Assembly (NCBI GenBank): GCA_016794465.1 | Contig: JAEUKA010000096.1 | Coordinates: 1 to 64,000, forward strand | DNA: 64,000 nucleotides | Direction of reading: 5' to 3' | Source of the DNA: Myxococcales bacterium | GTDB lineage: Bacteria > Myxococcota_A > Polyangia > Palsa-1104 > JAEUJZ01 | Shown: positions 44,610 through 60,703 of the stretch, piece after piece | Position numbering within the stretch: the stretch's first letter is position 1 | Layout: each line of letters starts with the position of its first letter | Translations under genes and position numbers: made by a program | The notes under the pieces: model-generated | Seen by the model: the letters and a program-made list of their open reading frames with translations, nothing else | The model's database searches: none | Told to the model about the DNA's origin: nothing

Positions 44610-45098
44610 CTACCAACGGTAGTGCGCAAAAGCTTTGTTGGCCTCTGCCATCTTGTGGGTGTCTTCACGCTTCTTCACAGCGTTGCCACGATTCTGCGAT
44701 GCGTCGAGAATTTCGGAAGCAAGCTTCTCAACCATCGTCTTTTCGCCGCGTCCCCGTGCGTAAGAAACCAACCACCGCATGCCGAGAGCCTGCGAGCGAT
44801 CGGGCCGAACTTCGATCGGAACTTGGTAGGTAGAACCACCAACACGTCGCGACTTGACTTCCAGCTTAGGACGGACATTGCCCATCGCGCGCTCGAAGAC
44901 CTTCACCGGATCTTCCTTGGCCCGCTCCGCGACCTTGTCAAAGGCACCGTAGACAATCTTCTCGGCGACTGCTTTTTTGCCGAGTTCCATCACGGTGTTG
45001 ATGAACTTGGTAATCCGACGCCGAACATCATCCGGCTGATCGGTAAATTTGGGATCGGGCAGTACTTCCCGCTTGGGAACTTCACCTTTGCGTGGCAT
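44610..45098 (-). CDS. rpsG: 30S ribosomal protein S7 (uS7)
   Basis: 162 aa. MPRKGEVPKREVLPDPKFTD, VNTVMELGKKAVAEKIVYGA in close form, VEVKSRRVGGSTYQVPIEV-like and MRWLVSYARGRGEKTMVEKL blocks are present. S7 nucleates the 3' domain of 16S rRNA and is a str operon repressor in E. coli. 18 bp after rpsL. Confidence 0.97.
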   Translation of the reverse strand: MPRKGEVPKREVLPDPKFTDQPDDVRRRITKFINTVMELGKKAVAEKIVYGAFDKVAERAKEDPVKVFERAMGNVRPKLEVKSRRVGGSTYQVPIEVRPDRSQALGMRWLVSYARGRGEKTMVEKLASEILDASQNRGNAVKKREDTHKMAEANKAFAHYRW

Positions 45099-45116
45099 CG
45101 CTCTTCCTCGTGCCTA

Positions 45117-45488
45117 TCACTTGGGCCGCTTGGCGCCGTACTTCGAACGACTCTGGCGCCGGTTGGCGACACCCGCCGTATCGAGCGTTCCGCGAACAAT
45201 GTGATAACGAACACCGGGCAGGTCTTTTACACGACCACCGCGAATCAGCACCACGGAGTGCTCCTGCAGGTTGTGGCCTTCCCCGGGAATATAAGTCGTC
45301 ACTTCGATCTGGTTGGTCAGCCGGACACGCGCAACTTTGCGCAGTGCGGAGTTCGGCTTTTTCGGCGTCGTCGTATAAACGCGAACGCACACGCCACGCT
45401 TCTGCGGGCATGACTTGAGGGCCGGAGCAGAGGTCTTTCTCTTCTGCTTGATGCGACCCTTTTTGACGAGCTGATTGATCGTAGGCAT
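45117..45488 (-). CDS. rpsL: 30S ribosomal protein S12 (uS12)
   Basis: 123 aa. MPTINQLVKKGRIKQKRKT, TTTPKKPNSALRKVARVRLT and GGRVKDLPGVRYHIVRGTLD are canonical. The Lys that is mutated in streptomycin resistance (PKKPNSA) is wild type. S12 monitors codon-anticodon pairing. It is the first gene after the promoter at 45550-45577. Confidence 0.98.
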   Translation of the reverse strand: MPTINQLVKKGRIKQKRKTSAPALKSCPQKRGVCVRVYTTTPKKPNSALRKVARVRLTNQIEVTTYIPGEGHNLQEHSVVLIRGGRVKDLPGVRYHIVRGTLDTAGVANRRQSRSKYGAKRPK

Positions 45489-45549
45489 CCGATCGGTTCC
45501 TTAAATCGCCGTGTTTTACGTCCCAGTGTGCGAGCACAAAGAGAAGCGC

Positions 45550-45577
45550 AGTATACGGAGAGTCTCTTTTTAGTCAA
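45550..45577 (-). promoter_or_regulatory. Sigma70-type promoter of the str operon
   Basis: On the minus strand TTGACT (-35, 45572-45577) and TATACT (-10, 45550-45555) are 16 bp apart. The -10 ends 61 bp before the rpsL ATG. The -35 nearly abuts the U tract of the rpoC terminator. Confidence 0.8.
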
Positions 45578-45578
45578 C

Positions 45579-45598
45579 AAAAAGATCTTGCGATCTGC
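45579..45598 (-). terminator. Small intrinsic terminator after rpoC
   Basis: On the minus strand AGATC-GCAA-GATCT forms a 5-bp stem with a GNRA loop, continued by TTTTT. The stem is short, so termination may be partial, with read-through into rpsL. Confidence 0.5.
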
Positions 45599-45619
45599 TG
45601 ACTTACGCGCTTTTCCGAC

Positions 45620-45635
45620 GGGAACTTAAGTTCCC
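45620..45635. other. Perfect 16-bp palindrome downstream of rpoC
   Basis: GGGAACTTAAGTTCCC, 24 bp past the rpoC stop. It has no loop and no U tract, so it is more like a protein-binding site or RNA-processing hairpin than a terminator. Confidence 0.55.
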
Positions 45636-45658
45636 ATCTCGCTTCTTTTCCGTCCTAA

Positions 45659-49921
<4,263 letters not shown>

Positions 49922-49954
49922 GAGACCTCTCCTTGAAAGTGCGAGCCTACCGCG

Positions 49955-54154
<4,200 letters not shown>

Positions 54155-54199
54155 TAGCGACCCTTTCTGTCCCTTGCAGCGAAGTGCACAAGGCTCACA

Positions 54200-54252
54200 G
54201 GAAAGCTCCTCGGGAATCTCATGGCGGGGGTTCCCGGCGCAGCGTGCTTTCC
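54200..54252. promoter_or_regulatory. Nested stem-loop in the rpoB leader
   Basis: Outer arms GGAAAGC (54200-54206) and GCTTTCC (54246-54252) enclose inner arms CGGGAA (54211-54216) and TTCCCG (54231-54236). In other bacteria the rplL-rpoB spacer holds RNase III sites; a similar processing role is an inference. Confidence 0.5.
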
Positions 54253-54280
54253 CAACGAGGTTGTCTACCCTCCCTGACCT

Positions 54281-54301
54281 TCGAGCGAAGCCCTCGCTCG
54301 A
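54281..54301. promoter_or_regulatory. 8-bp-stem hairpin in the rplL-rpoB spacer
   Basis: TCGAGCGA and TCGCTCGA flank a 5-nt loop; there is no U tract on the minus strand. Together with the attenuator at 54343-54387 and the nested stem at 54200-54252 it makes this spacer highly structured. Confidence 0.55.
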
Positions 54302-54342
54302 TCAAGTCGGGAGGCAGAATGCGAAGTAGCGCCGAATGTGAC

Positions 54343-54387
54343 AAAAACCGGCGGCCCACAGGGACACTCTTCCCTGCGAGCCGTCGG
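54343..54387 (-). terminator. Attenuator/terminator between rplL and rpoB
   Basis: On the minus strand a stem CCG-CGGC-CAGGGA pairs with TCCCTG-GCCG-CGG around a 6-nt loop and is followed by TTTTT. This is where partial termination sets the ratio of L7/L12 to RNA polymerase in other bacteria. Confidence 0.75.
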
Positions 54388-54439
54388 TCGGCCCCACTTC
54401 CTAGCTTGTGTAGCTGATTGGCGCAGGCCAATCCTCGAG

Positions 54440-54829
54440 CTACTTGATCTCGACGGTGGCGCCAGCCTCGACGAGCTTCTTCTTGATCGTCTCAGCCTCG
54501 TCTTTGGTTGCGCCAGCCTTCAGCTCCTTGGGAGCGCCGTCCACGAGATCCTTGGCCTCTTTGAGGCCGAGGTTGGTGATCTCGCGAACAACCTTGATGA
54601 CGCCAATCTTATTGGCACCAGCACCAGTGAGTACGACCGAGAACTCAGTCTGCTCAACAGCGGCCGGAGCTGCAGCCGCAGCGCCACCAGCAGCCGGACC
54701 AGCGGCAACCGCCACTGGAGCAGCCTTCACACCCCACTTGTCCTCGAGCAGCTTGGTGAGCTGGGCAATCTGCATCACCGACATCTGTGAGAGCTGATCA
54801 ACAATTTGGTCCATGTTTGCGTTGCTCAT
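54440..54829 (-). CDS. rplL: 50S ribosomal protein L7/L12 (bL12)
   Basis: 129 aa. N-terminal dimerisation helices (VDQLSQMSVMQIAQLTKLLE), an Ala-rich hinge (VAAGPAAGGAAAAAPAA) and the C-terminal factor-binding domain (EFSVVLTGAGANKIGVIKVV, REITNLGLKEAKDLVDGAPK). L12 stalks recruit EF-Tu and EF-G. 18 bp after rplJ. The hairpin GATTGGCCTGCGCCAATC follows the stop. Confidence 0.97.
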   Translation of the reverse strand: MSNANMDQIVDQLSQMSVMQIAQLTKLLEDKWGVKAAPVAVAAGPAAGGAAAAAPAAVEQTEFSVVLTGAGANKIGVIKVVREITNLGLKEAKDLVDGAPKELKAGATKDEAETIKKKLVEAGATVEIK

Positions 54830-54847
54830 TGTAGTTTCTCCTTGGAG

Positions 54848-55369
54848 TTAGCCCTGTGCCTCGAGCGCGCGCTTCCGTGCGTCGAGGACGTATGCAAAGT
54901 TCTGCGCAGCCGCGTTGAGCGTGCGTACGACGTTGGTTGCTGGAGCCATAAAGGTCGCAAGCAGCGATGCCCTGATCTCGTCCTTGCCCGGCATATCTGC
55001 CGAAGCGATGACACCTTTGTCATCCAGAACGCCCTCAAGGTAGCCACCCTTGATCTTGAACTTCTCATTGTTCTTGGCGTAATCCCGCGCCACCTTGGCG
55101 GCAGCAGAAGGACTATCCCAAGAAAAAATGACTGCCGATGGACCTTCCAAGTACTTGCCCATTTTTTCCATGGGCGTACCAGCGATGGCGAGCTTCACGA
55201 GGGTGTTCTTATACACCTTGTACTCGCACTGCTGCTTCCGGAAGTCTTCCCGGAGAGCCGTCACCGCTGGCACCTGAAGGCCACGGAAGTCACAGATGAC
55301 CACCGCCGCGCTCTTTTGGAGCTTGTCTTTCAACTCAGCGATTTGCTGCGCTTTTTCGTTCCGATCCAT
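54848..55369 (-). CDS. rplJ: 50S ribosomal protein L10 (uL10)
   Basis: 173 aa from the ATG at 55369 (MDRNEKAQQIAELKDKLQ), with GGAG 10 nt upstream; the in-frame TTG at 55384 lies inside the leader. DFRGLQVPAVTALREDFR, YKVYKNTLVKLAI and EGPSAVIFSWDSP are L10 features. It anchors L12 dimers on the ribosome stalk. Autoregulation through the leader just upstream is likely. Confidence 0.96.
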   Translation of the reverse strand: MDRNEKAQQIAELKDKLQKSAAVVICDFRGLQVPAVTALREDFRKQQCEYKVYKNTLVKLAIAGTPMEKMGKYLEGPSAVIFSWDSPSAAAKVARDYAKNNEKFKIKGGYLEGVLDDKGVIASADMPGKDEIRASLLATFMAPATNVVRTLNAAAQNFAYVLDARKRALEAQG

Positions 55370-55384
55370 ACCCCAGGACTCCAA

Positions 55385-55425
55385 GTCTCGGCAGGTGATT
55401 AAGCCTAACGGCTCCTGCTTTCTAG
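55385..55425 (-). promoter_or_regulatory. L10 leader (ribosomal autoregulatory RNA)
   Basis: On the minus strand AAGCAGGAGCCGTTAGGC is followed by TTAATCACCTGCCGAG. GCAGG pairs with CCTGC and AGCC with GGCT, leaving the TTAAT bulge of the kink-turn that binds the L10(L12)4 complex. The layout matches the widespread L10 leader. In other bacteria excess L10-L12 binding here represses rplJ-rplL. The boundaries are approximate. Confidence 0.8.
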
Positions 55426-55462
55426 GACGGTTGCGTTACTTCGACAGAAACTGCCGAAGGGA

Positions 55463-56179
55463 TTACTTCGCGGTTAGATCTCCCTGGACTTCGTTAATGT
55501 CCAGCTTCAGACCAGGGCCCATCGTCGTCGACAGGCCAATGCTCTTCATGTACTGACCCTTGGCAGAGGACGGCTTGAGCTTGAGGAGCAGCTCAATGAG
55601 CGCCCGTGCATTCTCACGCAGCTTCTGCGGACCAAAGGACACCTTACCGATCGGTGCGTGCACGATTCCACTCTTCTCGACGCGGAACTCGACACGGCCA
55701 CCCTTGAGCTCACGGACGGCCTTTGTCACATCGGTGGTCACGGTGCCAACCTTGGGGTTGGGCATCAGGCCGCGTGGACCGAGAATCCGAGCAATCTTAC
55801 CGATGACACCCATCATGTCGGGAGTCGCCACCGCTGCATCAAAGTCCAGCCAGTTTTCGGTCTGAATCTTCGCCACAAGATCCTCTGCGCCGACGAAATT
55901 TGCACCAGCATCCTGGGCTTCCTTCGCCTTGTCGCCCTTGGCGAACACCACAATTCGGACCGTCTTGCCGGTTCCGTGTGGAAGATTTACAGCGCCACGG
56001 ACCATTTGATCGGCGTGCTTTGGATCGACTCCCAAGCGGACGGCGAGGTCGACCGTCTCGTCGAACTTGCTTGAGATCTTCAGCTTGGGCAGCAACTCAA
56101 ATCCTTCCGCCAGACTGTACCGCTTCTCACGGTCAATCAGCTTCAGGGCGGCGGCGTACTTCTTTCCAGCTTTGGCCAT
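55463..56179 (-). CDS. rplA: 50S ribosomal protein L1 (uL1)
   Basis: 238 aa. AGKKYAAALKLIDREKRYSL, DETVDLAVRLGVDPKHADQM, RGAVNLPHGTGKTVRIVVFA and GPRGLMPNPKVGTVT are complete. L1 forms the mobile stalk near the E site and represses the L11 operon in E. coli. A strong AAGGAGA lies just before the ATG. 71 bp after rplK. Confidence 0.98.
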   Translation of the reverse strand: MAKAGKKYAAALKLIDREKRYSLAEGFELLPKLKISSKFDETVDLAVRLGVDPKHADQMVRGAVNLPHGTGKTVRIVVFAKGDKAKEAQDAGANFVGAEDLVAKIQTENWLDFDAAVATPDMMGVIGKIARILGPRGLMPNPKVGTVTTDVTKAVRELKGGRVEFRVEKSGIVHAPIGKVSFGPQKLRENARALIELLLKLKPSSAKGQYMKSIGLSTTMGPGLKLDINEVQGDLTAK

Positions 56180-56250
56180 TTCGTCTCCTTATCGACTCAG
56201 GGCAACGCCCCGAAAGTCTCCCGCTGTATGCTGCGGTTGGCGAGAGGGAG

Positions 56251-56697
56251 CTATCCCTCTACAACATCAATGCCCATCGAACGTGCAGTACCGGCAATCG
56301 ACCGCATCGCGCTCTCGACATTGGTGGTGTTGAGATCTGAGAGCTTCTGCGTAGCAATGTCACGAAGCTGCTTCCTCGTGATGCTGCCGACTTTGACCTT
56401 GTTCGGTACCTTCGAGCCGGCCCCAGGCTTCTTCTGTAAGGACAGACCGGCAGCCTTCTTCACGAGAACAGAAGCCGGCGGAGTCTTGGTGATGAAGGTA
56501 AACGAACGGTCCGAATAGACCGTAATCACCACCGGAATCATCATGGTTTCGATGCCCTGCGTCTTTGCATTGAAAGACTTACAGAACTCCATGATGTTTA
56601 CGCCGTGCTGGCCGAGGGCCGGTCCGACGGGCGGCGAGGGGTTTGCCTTACCGGCGGGGATTTGCAGCTTTACGTAGCCAGTGATTTTCTTCGCCAT
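56251..56697 (-). CDS. rplK: 50S ribosomal protein L11 (uL11)
   Basis: 148 aa. KKITGYVKLQIPAGKANPSP, PVGPALGQHGVNIMEFCKSF and TPPASVLVKKAAGL are the thiostrepton-pocket and C-terminal landmarks. L11 is part of the GTPase-associated centre. The 182-bp gap to nusG may hold the L1-binding operator, but I could not assign one. Confidence 0.98.
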   Translation of the reverse strand: MAKKITGYVKLQIPAGKANPSPPVGPALGQHGVNIMEFCKSFNAKTQGIETMMIPVVITVYSDRSFTFITKTPPASVLVKKAAGLSLQKKPGAGSKVPNKVKVGSITRKQLRDIATQKLSDLNTTNVESAMRSIAGTARSMGIDVVEG

Positions 56698-56879
56698 GAT
56701 GGCCTGATTCCTACGAGTCTGTCAGGTATTTGACGCCGGTTTGACTACCACCGAGCGGCAACAGGATGCCTAAAATGCCCTTTGAGAGCAAGGACTTAGC
56801 GCATGAGCCCGTAACGTTCTTGTGAACTAATGTTCCCAGCCTCGGGAGAAGACTTGTCCCCGGATTCTGATTTCGAAAA

Positions 56880-57407
56880 TCAAGCCTTCTCTACCTGCGC
56901 GAAGTCGAGCTCCACTGCGGTAGCTCGACCGAAGATGCTGACACGGACCTTCACCTTCTGCTTCTCAGGCTTCACTTCGTCGACGATGCCTGCGAAGTTT
57001 GCGAACGGTCCATCAATCACCCGAACGCTCTCGCCTTCCTCAAAGGACACGCGAGGTTTGGGCTTTGAGGAGCCCTCTGACATCTGCGAGTTGATCTGCG
57101 CGATGTCTTTTTCATTCACTGGGACGGGATTTGTTCCACCCAGAAAGCCGGTGACTCGCGCTGTGTTCTTGACAAGATGGTACGTCCGCTCGGACATTGC
57201 CATTTGCACGAACATGTAGCCGGGATAGAACTTGCGGGTCGTCGTCCGCTTCTGACCCTTCACGAGCTCAAGGACCGACTCCGTCGGAATCAAGACCTGG
57301 CCGAACTCAGTGTCCATACCAGCCTGCTTGATCCGCTCCTGGAGCGAGAGCTTGGCCTTGTTCTCGTGGCCCGAGTAGGTATGTACGACGTACCACTTTA
57401 GACCCAT
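56880..57407 (-). CDS. nusG: Transcription termination/antitermination factor NusG
   Basis: 175 aa. The NGN domain reads LKWYVVHTYSGHENKAKLSL and PGYMFVQMAMSERTYHLVKN; the C-terminal KOW is FEEGESVRVIDGPFANFAGI. NusG links RNA polymerase to Rho or to the ribosome through S10. It follows secE by 35 bp. Confidence 0.97.
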   Translation of the reverse strand: MGLKWYVVHTYSGHENKAKLSLQERIKQAGMDTEFGQVLIPTESVLELVKGQKRTTTRKFYPGYMFVQMAMSERTYHLVKNTARVTGFLGGTNPVPVNEKDIAQINSQMSEGSSKPKPRVSFEEGESVRVIDGPFANFAGIVDEVKPEKQKVKVRVSIFGRATAVELDFAQVEKA

Positions 57408-57442
57408 TGCATCACCGCCGCTTTGCCCAAGGGATGATCCTG

Positions 57443-57796
57443 TTAGCTATACAGGAGGCTGGTCATGTACGCCCACGTGGCGTCGAAAACGCCAAGCAAA
57501 AGTGAGGCGATGATCACAGTCACGATCACGACGAGGGTAGCCGCGCTCGTCTCTTTGCGAGTGGGCCATGAAACCTTGCTTAACTCGGTGACACACTCCG
57601 AGGCGAGTCCGAAGATCTCCTCATTGCGCCAAGCCGAGTACACGCCTACCCCGGCAAGGACGAACGAAGTCGTGTATATGATGAGCTGCTTGGGTTTGGC
57701 GAAATAGCTCCACACCCACTCACTGGTCTTGACCAGCAAGAACACGAGCGCCAAACCGGCTGCCGCAAACAGGATATGGACCCACTTTCGTTCCAT
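57443..57796 (-). CDS. secE: Protein translocase subunit SecE
   Basis: 117 aa with three predicted membrane segments: about 6-22, about 37-55 and the essential C-terminal one (LVVIVTVIIASLLLGVFDAT). The conserved cytoplasmic amphipathic helix is CVTELSKVSWPTRKET. The two extra N-terminal helices are as in E. coli SecE. It lies between tRNA-Trp and nusG, the standard place. Confidence 0.95.
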   Translation of the reverse strand: MERKWVHILFAAAGLALVFLLVKTSEWVWSYFAKPKQLIIYTTSFVLAGVGVYSAWRNEEIFGLASECVTELSKVSWPTRKETSAATLVVIVTVIIASLLLGVFDATWAYMTSLLYS

Positions 57797-57892
57797 CGTT
57801 TCCGTCTTGCTCCACTTGGGCGCTCAAGCCGATTCCGCCGATCACCCCGGGGCCCTCGCCAAGCTCAAGATGTTTGTTTCCGCAATCACTAG

Positions 57893-57966
57893 CAGGCCAG
57901 GAGGGATTCGAACCCCCAACCCGCGGTTTTGGAGACCGCCGCTCTACCAGTTCGAGCTACTGACCT
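57893..57966 (-). tRNA. tRNA-Trp (CCA)
   Basis: 74 nt without encoded CCA. Acceptor arms AGGTCAG/CTGGCCT pair (one G-U); the anticodon loop is CTCCAAA, giving CCA; the T arm contains GGTTCGAATCC. Placed immediately before secE in transcription order, as in many bacteria. Confidence 0.96.
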
Positions 57967-58013
57967 AAACTCGACAATTTGCCGCCGCTCCATTAGAGAA
58001 GCGACTGCCGCGA

Positions 58014-58175
58014 CTACTTCGTCTCCTTGTGAGAGGTGTGGCGGTGGCACCACTTGCAATACTTGTTGAACTCCAGCTTGTCCGGAGTGGTGCGCTTGTT
58101 CTTGTTGGTGTGATAGTTACGCCGCTTGCACTCTTTGCACTCGAGCGTCACAAGTACACGATTACCGCGAGCCAT
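58014..58175 (-). CDS. rpmG: 50S ribosomal protein L33 (bL33), zinc-binding form
   Basis: 53 aa, shorter than many gene finders report. The sequence starts MARGNRVLVTLECKECKRRN and continues YHTNKNKRTTPDKLEFNKYC, then KWCHRHTSHKETK. Two CxxC pairs (residues 13/16 and 40/43) form a zinc ribbon. It sits between tRNA-Thr(GGU) and tRNA-Trp, where a second tuf is found in many proteobacteria. Confidence 0.96.
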   Translation of the reverse strand: MARGNRVLVTLECKECKRRNYHTNKNKRTTPDKLEFNKYCKWCHRHTSHKETK

Positions 58176-58236
58176 GTTCTATCCTCGGACCAGTTCGCGA
58201 GCTGCTGCCCGCGTTTGATTGTCGTTCTACAAAAAG

Positions 58237-58309
<73 letters not shown>

Positions 58310-58324
58310 ACATTGTCTTCAAGT

Positions 58325-58397
58325 AGCGGGCGACGGGGTTCGAACCCGCGACGTCTAGCTTGGAAGGCTAGAGCTCTACCAACTGAGCTACACCCGC
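58325..58397 (-). tRNA. tRNA-Gly (UCC)
   Basis: 73 nt. Acceptor GCGGGTG/CGCCCGC (with a G-C/U-G run), anticodon stem CTAGC/GCTAG with loop CTTCCAA, anticodon TCC; T arm GGGTTCGAACCCC. 15 bp from tRNA-Thr(GGU). Confidence 0.95.
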
Positions 58398-58421
58398 ATG
58401 CAATCAAAGTCGAATACTAAG

Positions 58422-58504
58422 TGGAGGGGGAAGGATTCGAACCTTCGAAGCGTAGACGCGGCTGATTTACAGTCAGCTCCCTTTGGCCACTCGGGCACCC
58501 CTCC
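58422..58504 (-). tRNA. tRNA-Tyr (GUA)
   Basis: 83 nt, type II with a long variable arm (CCGCGTCTACGC). Acceptor GGAGGGG/CCCCTCC, anticodon stem CTGAC-like with loop TGTAAA giving GTA; T arm GGTTCGAATCC. Confidence 0.95.
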
Positions 58505-58525
58505 GCGATTGTTTTGTTTTCAAAG

Positions 58526-58598
58526 AGCTGGCGGCGGGAATCGAACCCACTGCCTGCTGATTACAAGTCAGCTGCTCTACCAAGTGAGCTACGCCAGC
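58526..58598 (-). tRNA. tRNA-Thr (UGU)
   Basis: 73 nt. Acceptor GCTGGCG/CGCCAGC; anticodon stem CTGA/TCAG with loop CTTGTAA, anticodon TGT; T arm GGGTTCGATTCCC. First gene behind the promoter at 58625-58654. Confidence 0.95.
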
Positions 58599-58624
58599 AA
58601 GCGCCGACGGCCGCGAGGCAGCGA

Positions 58625-58654
58625 GTAGTACCTTTACTGCCCGGCGTCTGTCAA
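58625..58654 (-). promoter_or_regulatory. Strong sigma70-type promoter of the tRNA-secE-nusG cluster
   Basis: On the minus strand TTGACA (58649-58654) and TACTAC (58625-58630) are 18 bp apart. A GC-rich discriminator (CGCTGCCTCGCGG) follows, as in stringently controlled tRNA promoters. Confidence 0.75.
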
Positions 58655-58771
58655 GAAACTTTTTTACTTCACGGAATTGTGCTCGCCGGGTACGCCCGCC
58701 TGTCACAATGTTGGAAATTTCGCTCAATTTGCGGGCTGAGGCAAGCGGTCTTTTTTGGCTGCGATGAATTG

Positions 58772-60607
58772 TCAGGTGATCTCAAGCGCCATCGCGACGG
58801 CATGACCGCAGAACCGCTGATACTCCGATGAGCCCTGCACCTCGGGAGGCAGACTCTCACGCGGGACCGGGCGAAACCCAAATTTTTCGGCGAAAAAGTC
58901 AGTCGCGTGCTCGGTCAGAAGACAGACGCGGAGCAGCCCTCGCTGGCGGACTCGCAGAAGCGCCATCTCGGCAAGCATCCAGCCCAGCCCTTCCCCTCGT
59001 CGCTCCGGATGAACCGCCAACGAACGCAGCAGCGCCGTGTCGCGATATATTTCCAGCGCAACGCAGCCCATGACCTCGCCTTGCGGGTCTTTGAGCGTCC
59101 ACAGCTCGGCCAGATCGTCGGGCACGCCGACCGTTGGCAACTTCACCAGCGACAGCAGCTTGCGAACCTTGGGCTCGTCGGAGGGTGGACATGGCTGGAC
59201 CGCGTCGCCCAGCTTGTGAAGCAAGCGCTCATGCAGATTTTCAAAGCTTCCCGACGACATAATCACCACGGTGTCGCCGGCAGAGGCCCGCTGGACCAAC
59301 GTATCGATGATCTGCTCGGTGTCCGCGATCGCTCGGGCCGGTACTCCCCGCTTGCGAATGTCGGCGGCCAGCTTCTCGACATCGAGCCGATTGCCCGGCG
59401 GCGCCTTTTCCGGCAGGTGGACGGCGCCCACGACAATCTCATCGGCAGCAGCGAGTGCTTCGGCAAACTCTTGCTGGAACACCGCAGTTCGACTCGTCGC
59501 TGAGCGCGGCTCGAAGACAGCGATCAGGCGCCCGGTGCCAAAGCGACCACGCAGGCCTCGCAGCGTCTCGCGAATTGCGGTCGGATGATGGGCAAAGTCG
59601 TCGACGACGGTGACACCTTGAGCGACGCCCCGCAGCTCTTGCCTGCGCTTGACTCCGACGAACCGCCGAATTCCCGATGCGATCTCCTCGGGCGAGAGGC
59701 CAAGATTTGCCATAGCAGCGATCACGCCGACCGCATTTTCCAGGTTGTACGCACCGGAAAGTCCCAGCTCGAAGCTGCCGTAGAGCTGGCCGCGACGGTG
59801 AACCTGGAATGTCGTCCGTCCTCCGGTCTTGATACCGGTGACCGCAGCGCGCCACTCGATGTCGTCGGGACAGCTGCCACTGATTCCGTATCGCTCGACG
59901 CGGCAGGAAGCGGCCTTGGCGCAGTCTAGGGCGTGCTCCGAGCTGGCACTGACGACAAGAACACCTGCCTCGGGAATCAGGGCGACCAGCTCACGGAAGG
60001 CCTGCTTGATGTGCGGAAGGTCGGGAAAGATGTCGACGTGGTCCAGCTCGATGCTGGTCAGGATGGCGACCTGCGGTCGGTAGTGAAGGAACTTGCTCTT
60101 CTTATCGAAGAAGGCGCAGTCGTATTCATCGCCTTCCAGCACGAATTGTGGGCCTTTGCCGACGGCAGCGTTGTGGCCCATGTTGAGCGGCACTCCGCCG
60201 ATCATGTACGAGGGGTCCCGCCCGGCGTTGAGTAGCGTCCAAGCGGCCAGCGACGAAGTGGTGGTCTTGCCGTGTGTGCCGCAGACGACAAGTGGCAGCT
60301 TGTCGGGAAGAAGCAGCTCCTCGACGATGGCAGGAAACGATGTGAGTCGAATGCCCCGCTGCTGCGCGGCCAGCACTTCGACGTGATCGCGACGACAGAT
60401 GTTGCCGACCACCACCGCTTCCGGCATCCAGTCGAGGTTCCGATCGGCAAAACCCTCCATCAGCGCGATCCCGGCACTTGCGAGCTGCGTCGACATCGGC
60501 GGATAGACGTGCTCATCGGAGCCGCGCACTTCGTGACCCACCGCCTTCAGCAGCTCGGCCACGGCCCCCATCCCGGTGCCGCAGATGCCAATAAAATGAA
60601 TCTTCAC
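58772..60607 (-). CDS. mpl: Mpl-type muropeptide ligase fused to a C-terminal GNAT acetyltransferase domain
   Basis: 611 aa against about 450 for Mpl. The N-terminal part is Mur ligase: HFIGICGTGMGAVAELLK, YPPMSTQL (the Mpl-type substitution that distinguishes it from MurC), CGTHGKTTTSSLAAW (ATP loop), LEGDEYDCAFFDKKSKF and FAHHPTAIRETLRGL. Mpl attaches recycled murein tripeptide to UDP-MurNAc. Mur ligase sequence ends near residue 470. Residues about 475-611 are a GNAT fold with HPERRGEGLGWMLAEMALL (acetyl-CoA loop RxxGxG) and LLTEHATDFFAEKFGFRPV. One continuous frame covers both; no internal start site is evident. leuB lies 96 bp upstream. Confidence 0.9.
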   Translation of the reverse strand: MKIHFIGICGTGMGAVAELLKAVGHEVRGSDEHVYPPMSTQLASAGIALMEGFADRNLDWMPEAVVVGNICRRDHVEVLAAQQRGIRLTSFPAIVEELLLPDKLPLVVCGTHGKTTTSSLAAWTLLNAGRDPSYMIGGVPLNMGHNAAVGKGPQFVLEGDEYDCAFFDKKSKFLHYRPQVAILTSIELDHVDIFPDLPHIKQAFRELVALIPEAGVLVVSASSEHALDCAKAASCRVERYGISGSCPDDIEWRAAVTGIKTGGRTTFQVHRRGQLYGSFELGLSGAYNLENAVGVIAAMANLGLSPEEIASGIRRFVGVKRRQELRGVAQGVTVVDDFAHHPTAIRETLRGLRGRFGTGRLIAVFEPRSATSRTAVFQQEFAEALAAADEIVVGAVHLPEKAPPGNRLDVEKLAADIRKRGVPARAIADTEQIIDTLVQRASAGDTVVIMSSGSFENLHERLLHKLGDAVQPCPPSDEPKVRKLLSLVKLPTVGVPDDLAELWTLKDPQGEVMGCVALEIYRDTALLRSLAVHPERRGEGLGWMLAEMALLRVRQRGLLRVCLLTEHATDFFAEKFGFRPVPRESLPPEVQGSSEYQRFCGHAVAMALEIT

Positions 60608-60669
60608 GTTTCTCCTCGTCAGCGTCGCAAACAGTGCGCCGCAGAGCCGGGCCGATTGGCGTTTGGGCC

Positions 60670-60675
60670 AGTATA
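60670..60675 (-). promoter_or_regulatory. Candidate -10 element upstream of mpl
   Basis: TATACT within CCTATATACTGG on the minus strand, 63 bp before the mpl ATG. No good -35 was found 16-18 bp upstream. Confidence 0.3.
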
Positions 60676-60703
60676 TAGGATGAGGATCACCGCCAGGGCA
60701 TGG

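Noticed and set aside
45117..45488. Streptomycin-resistance allele of rpsL
   Set aside because: The PKKPNSA Lys and the later KDLPG region are wild type.
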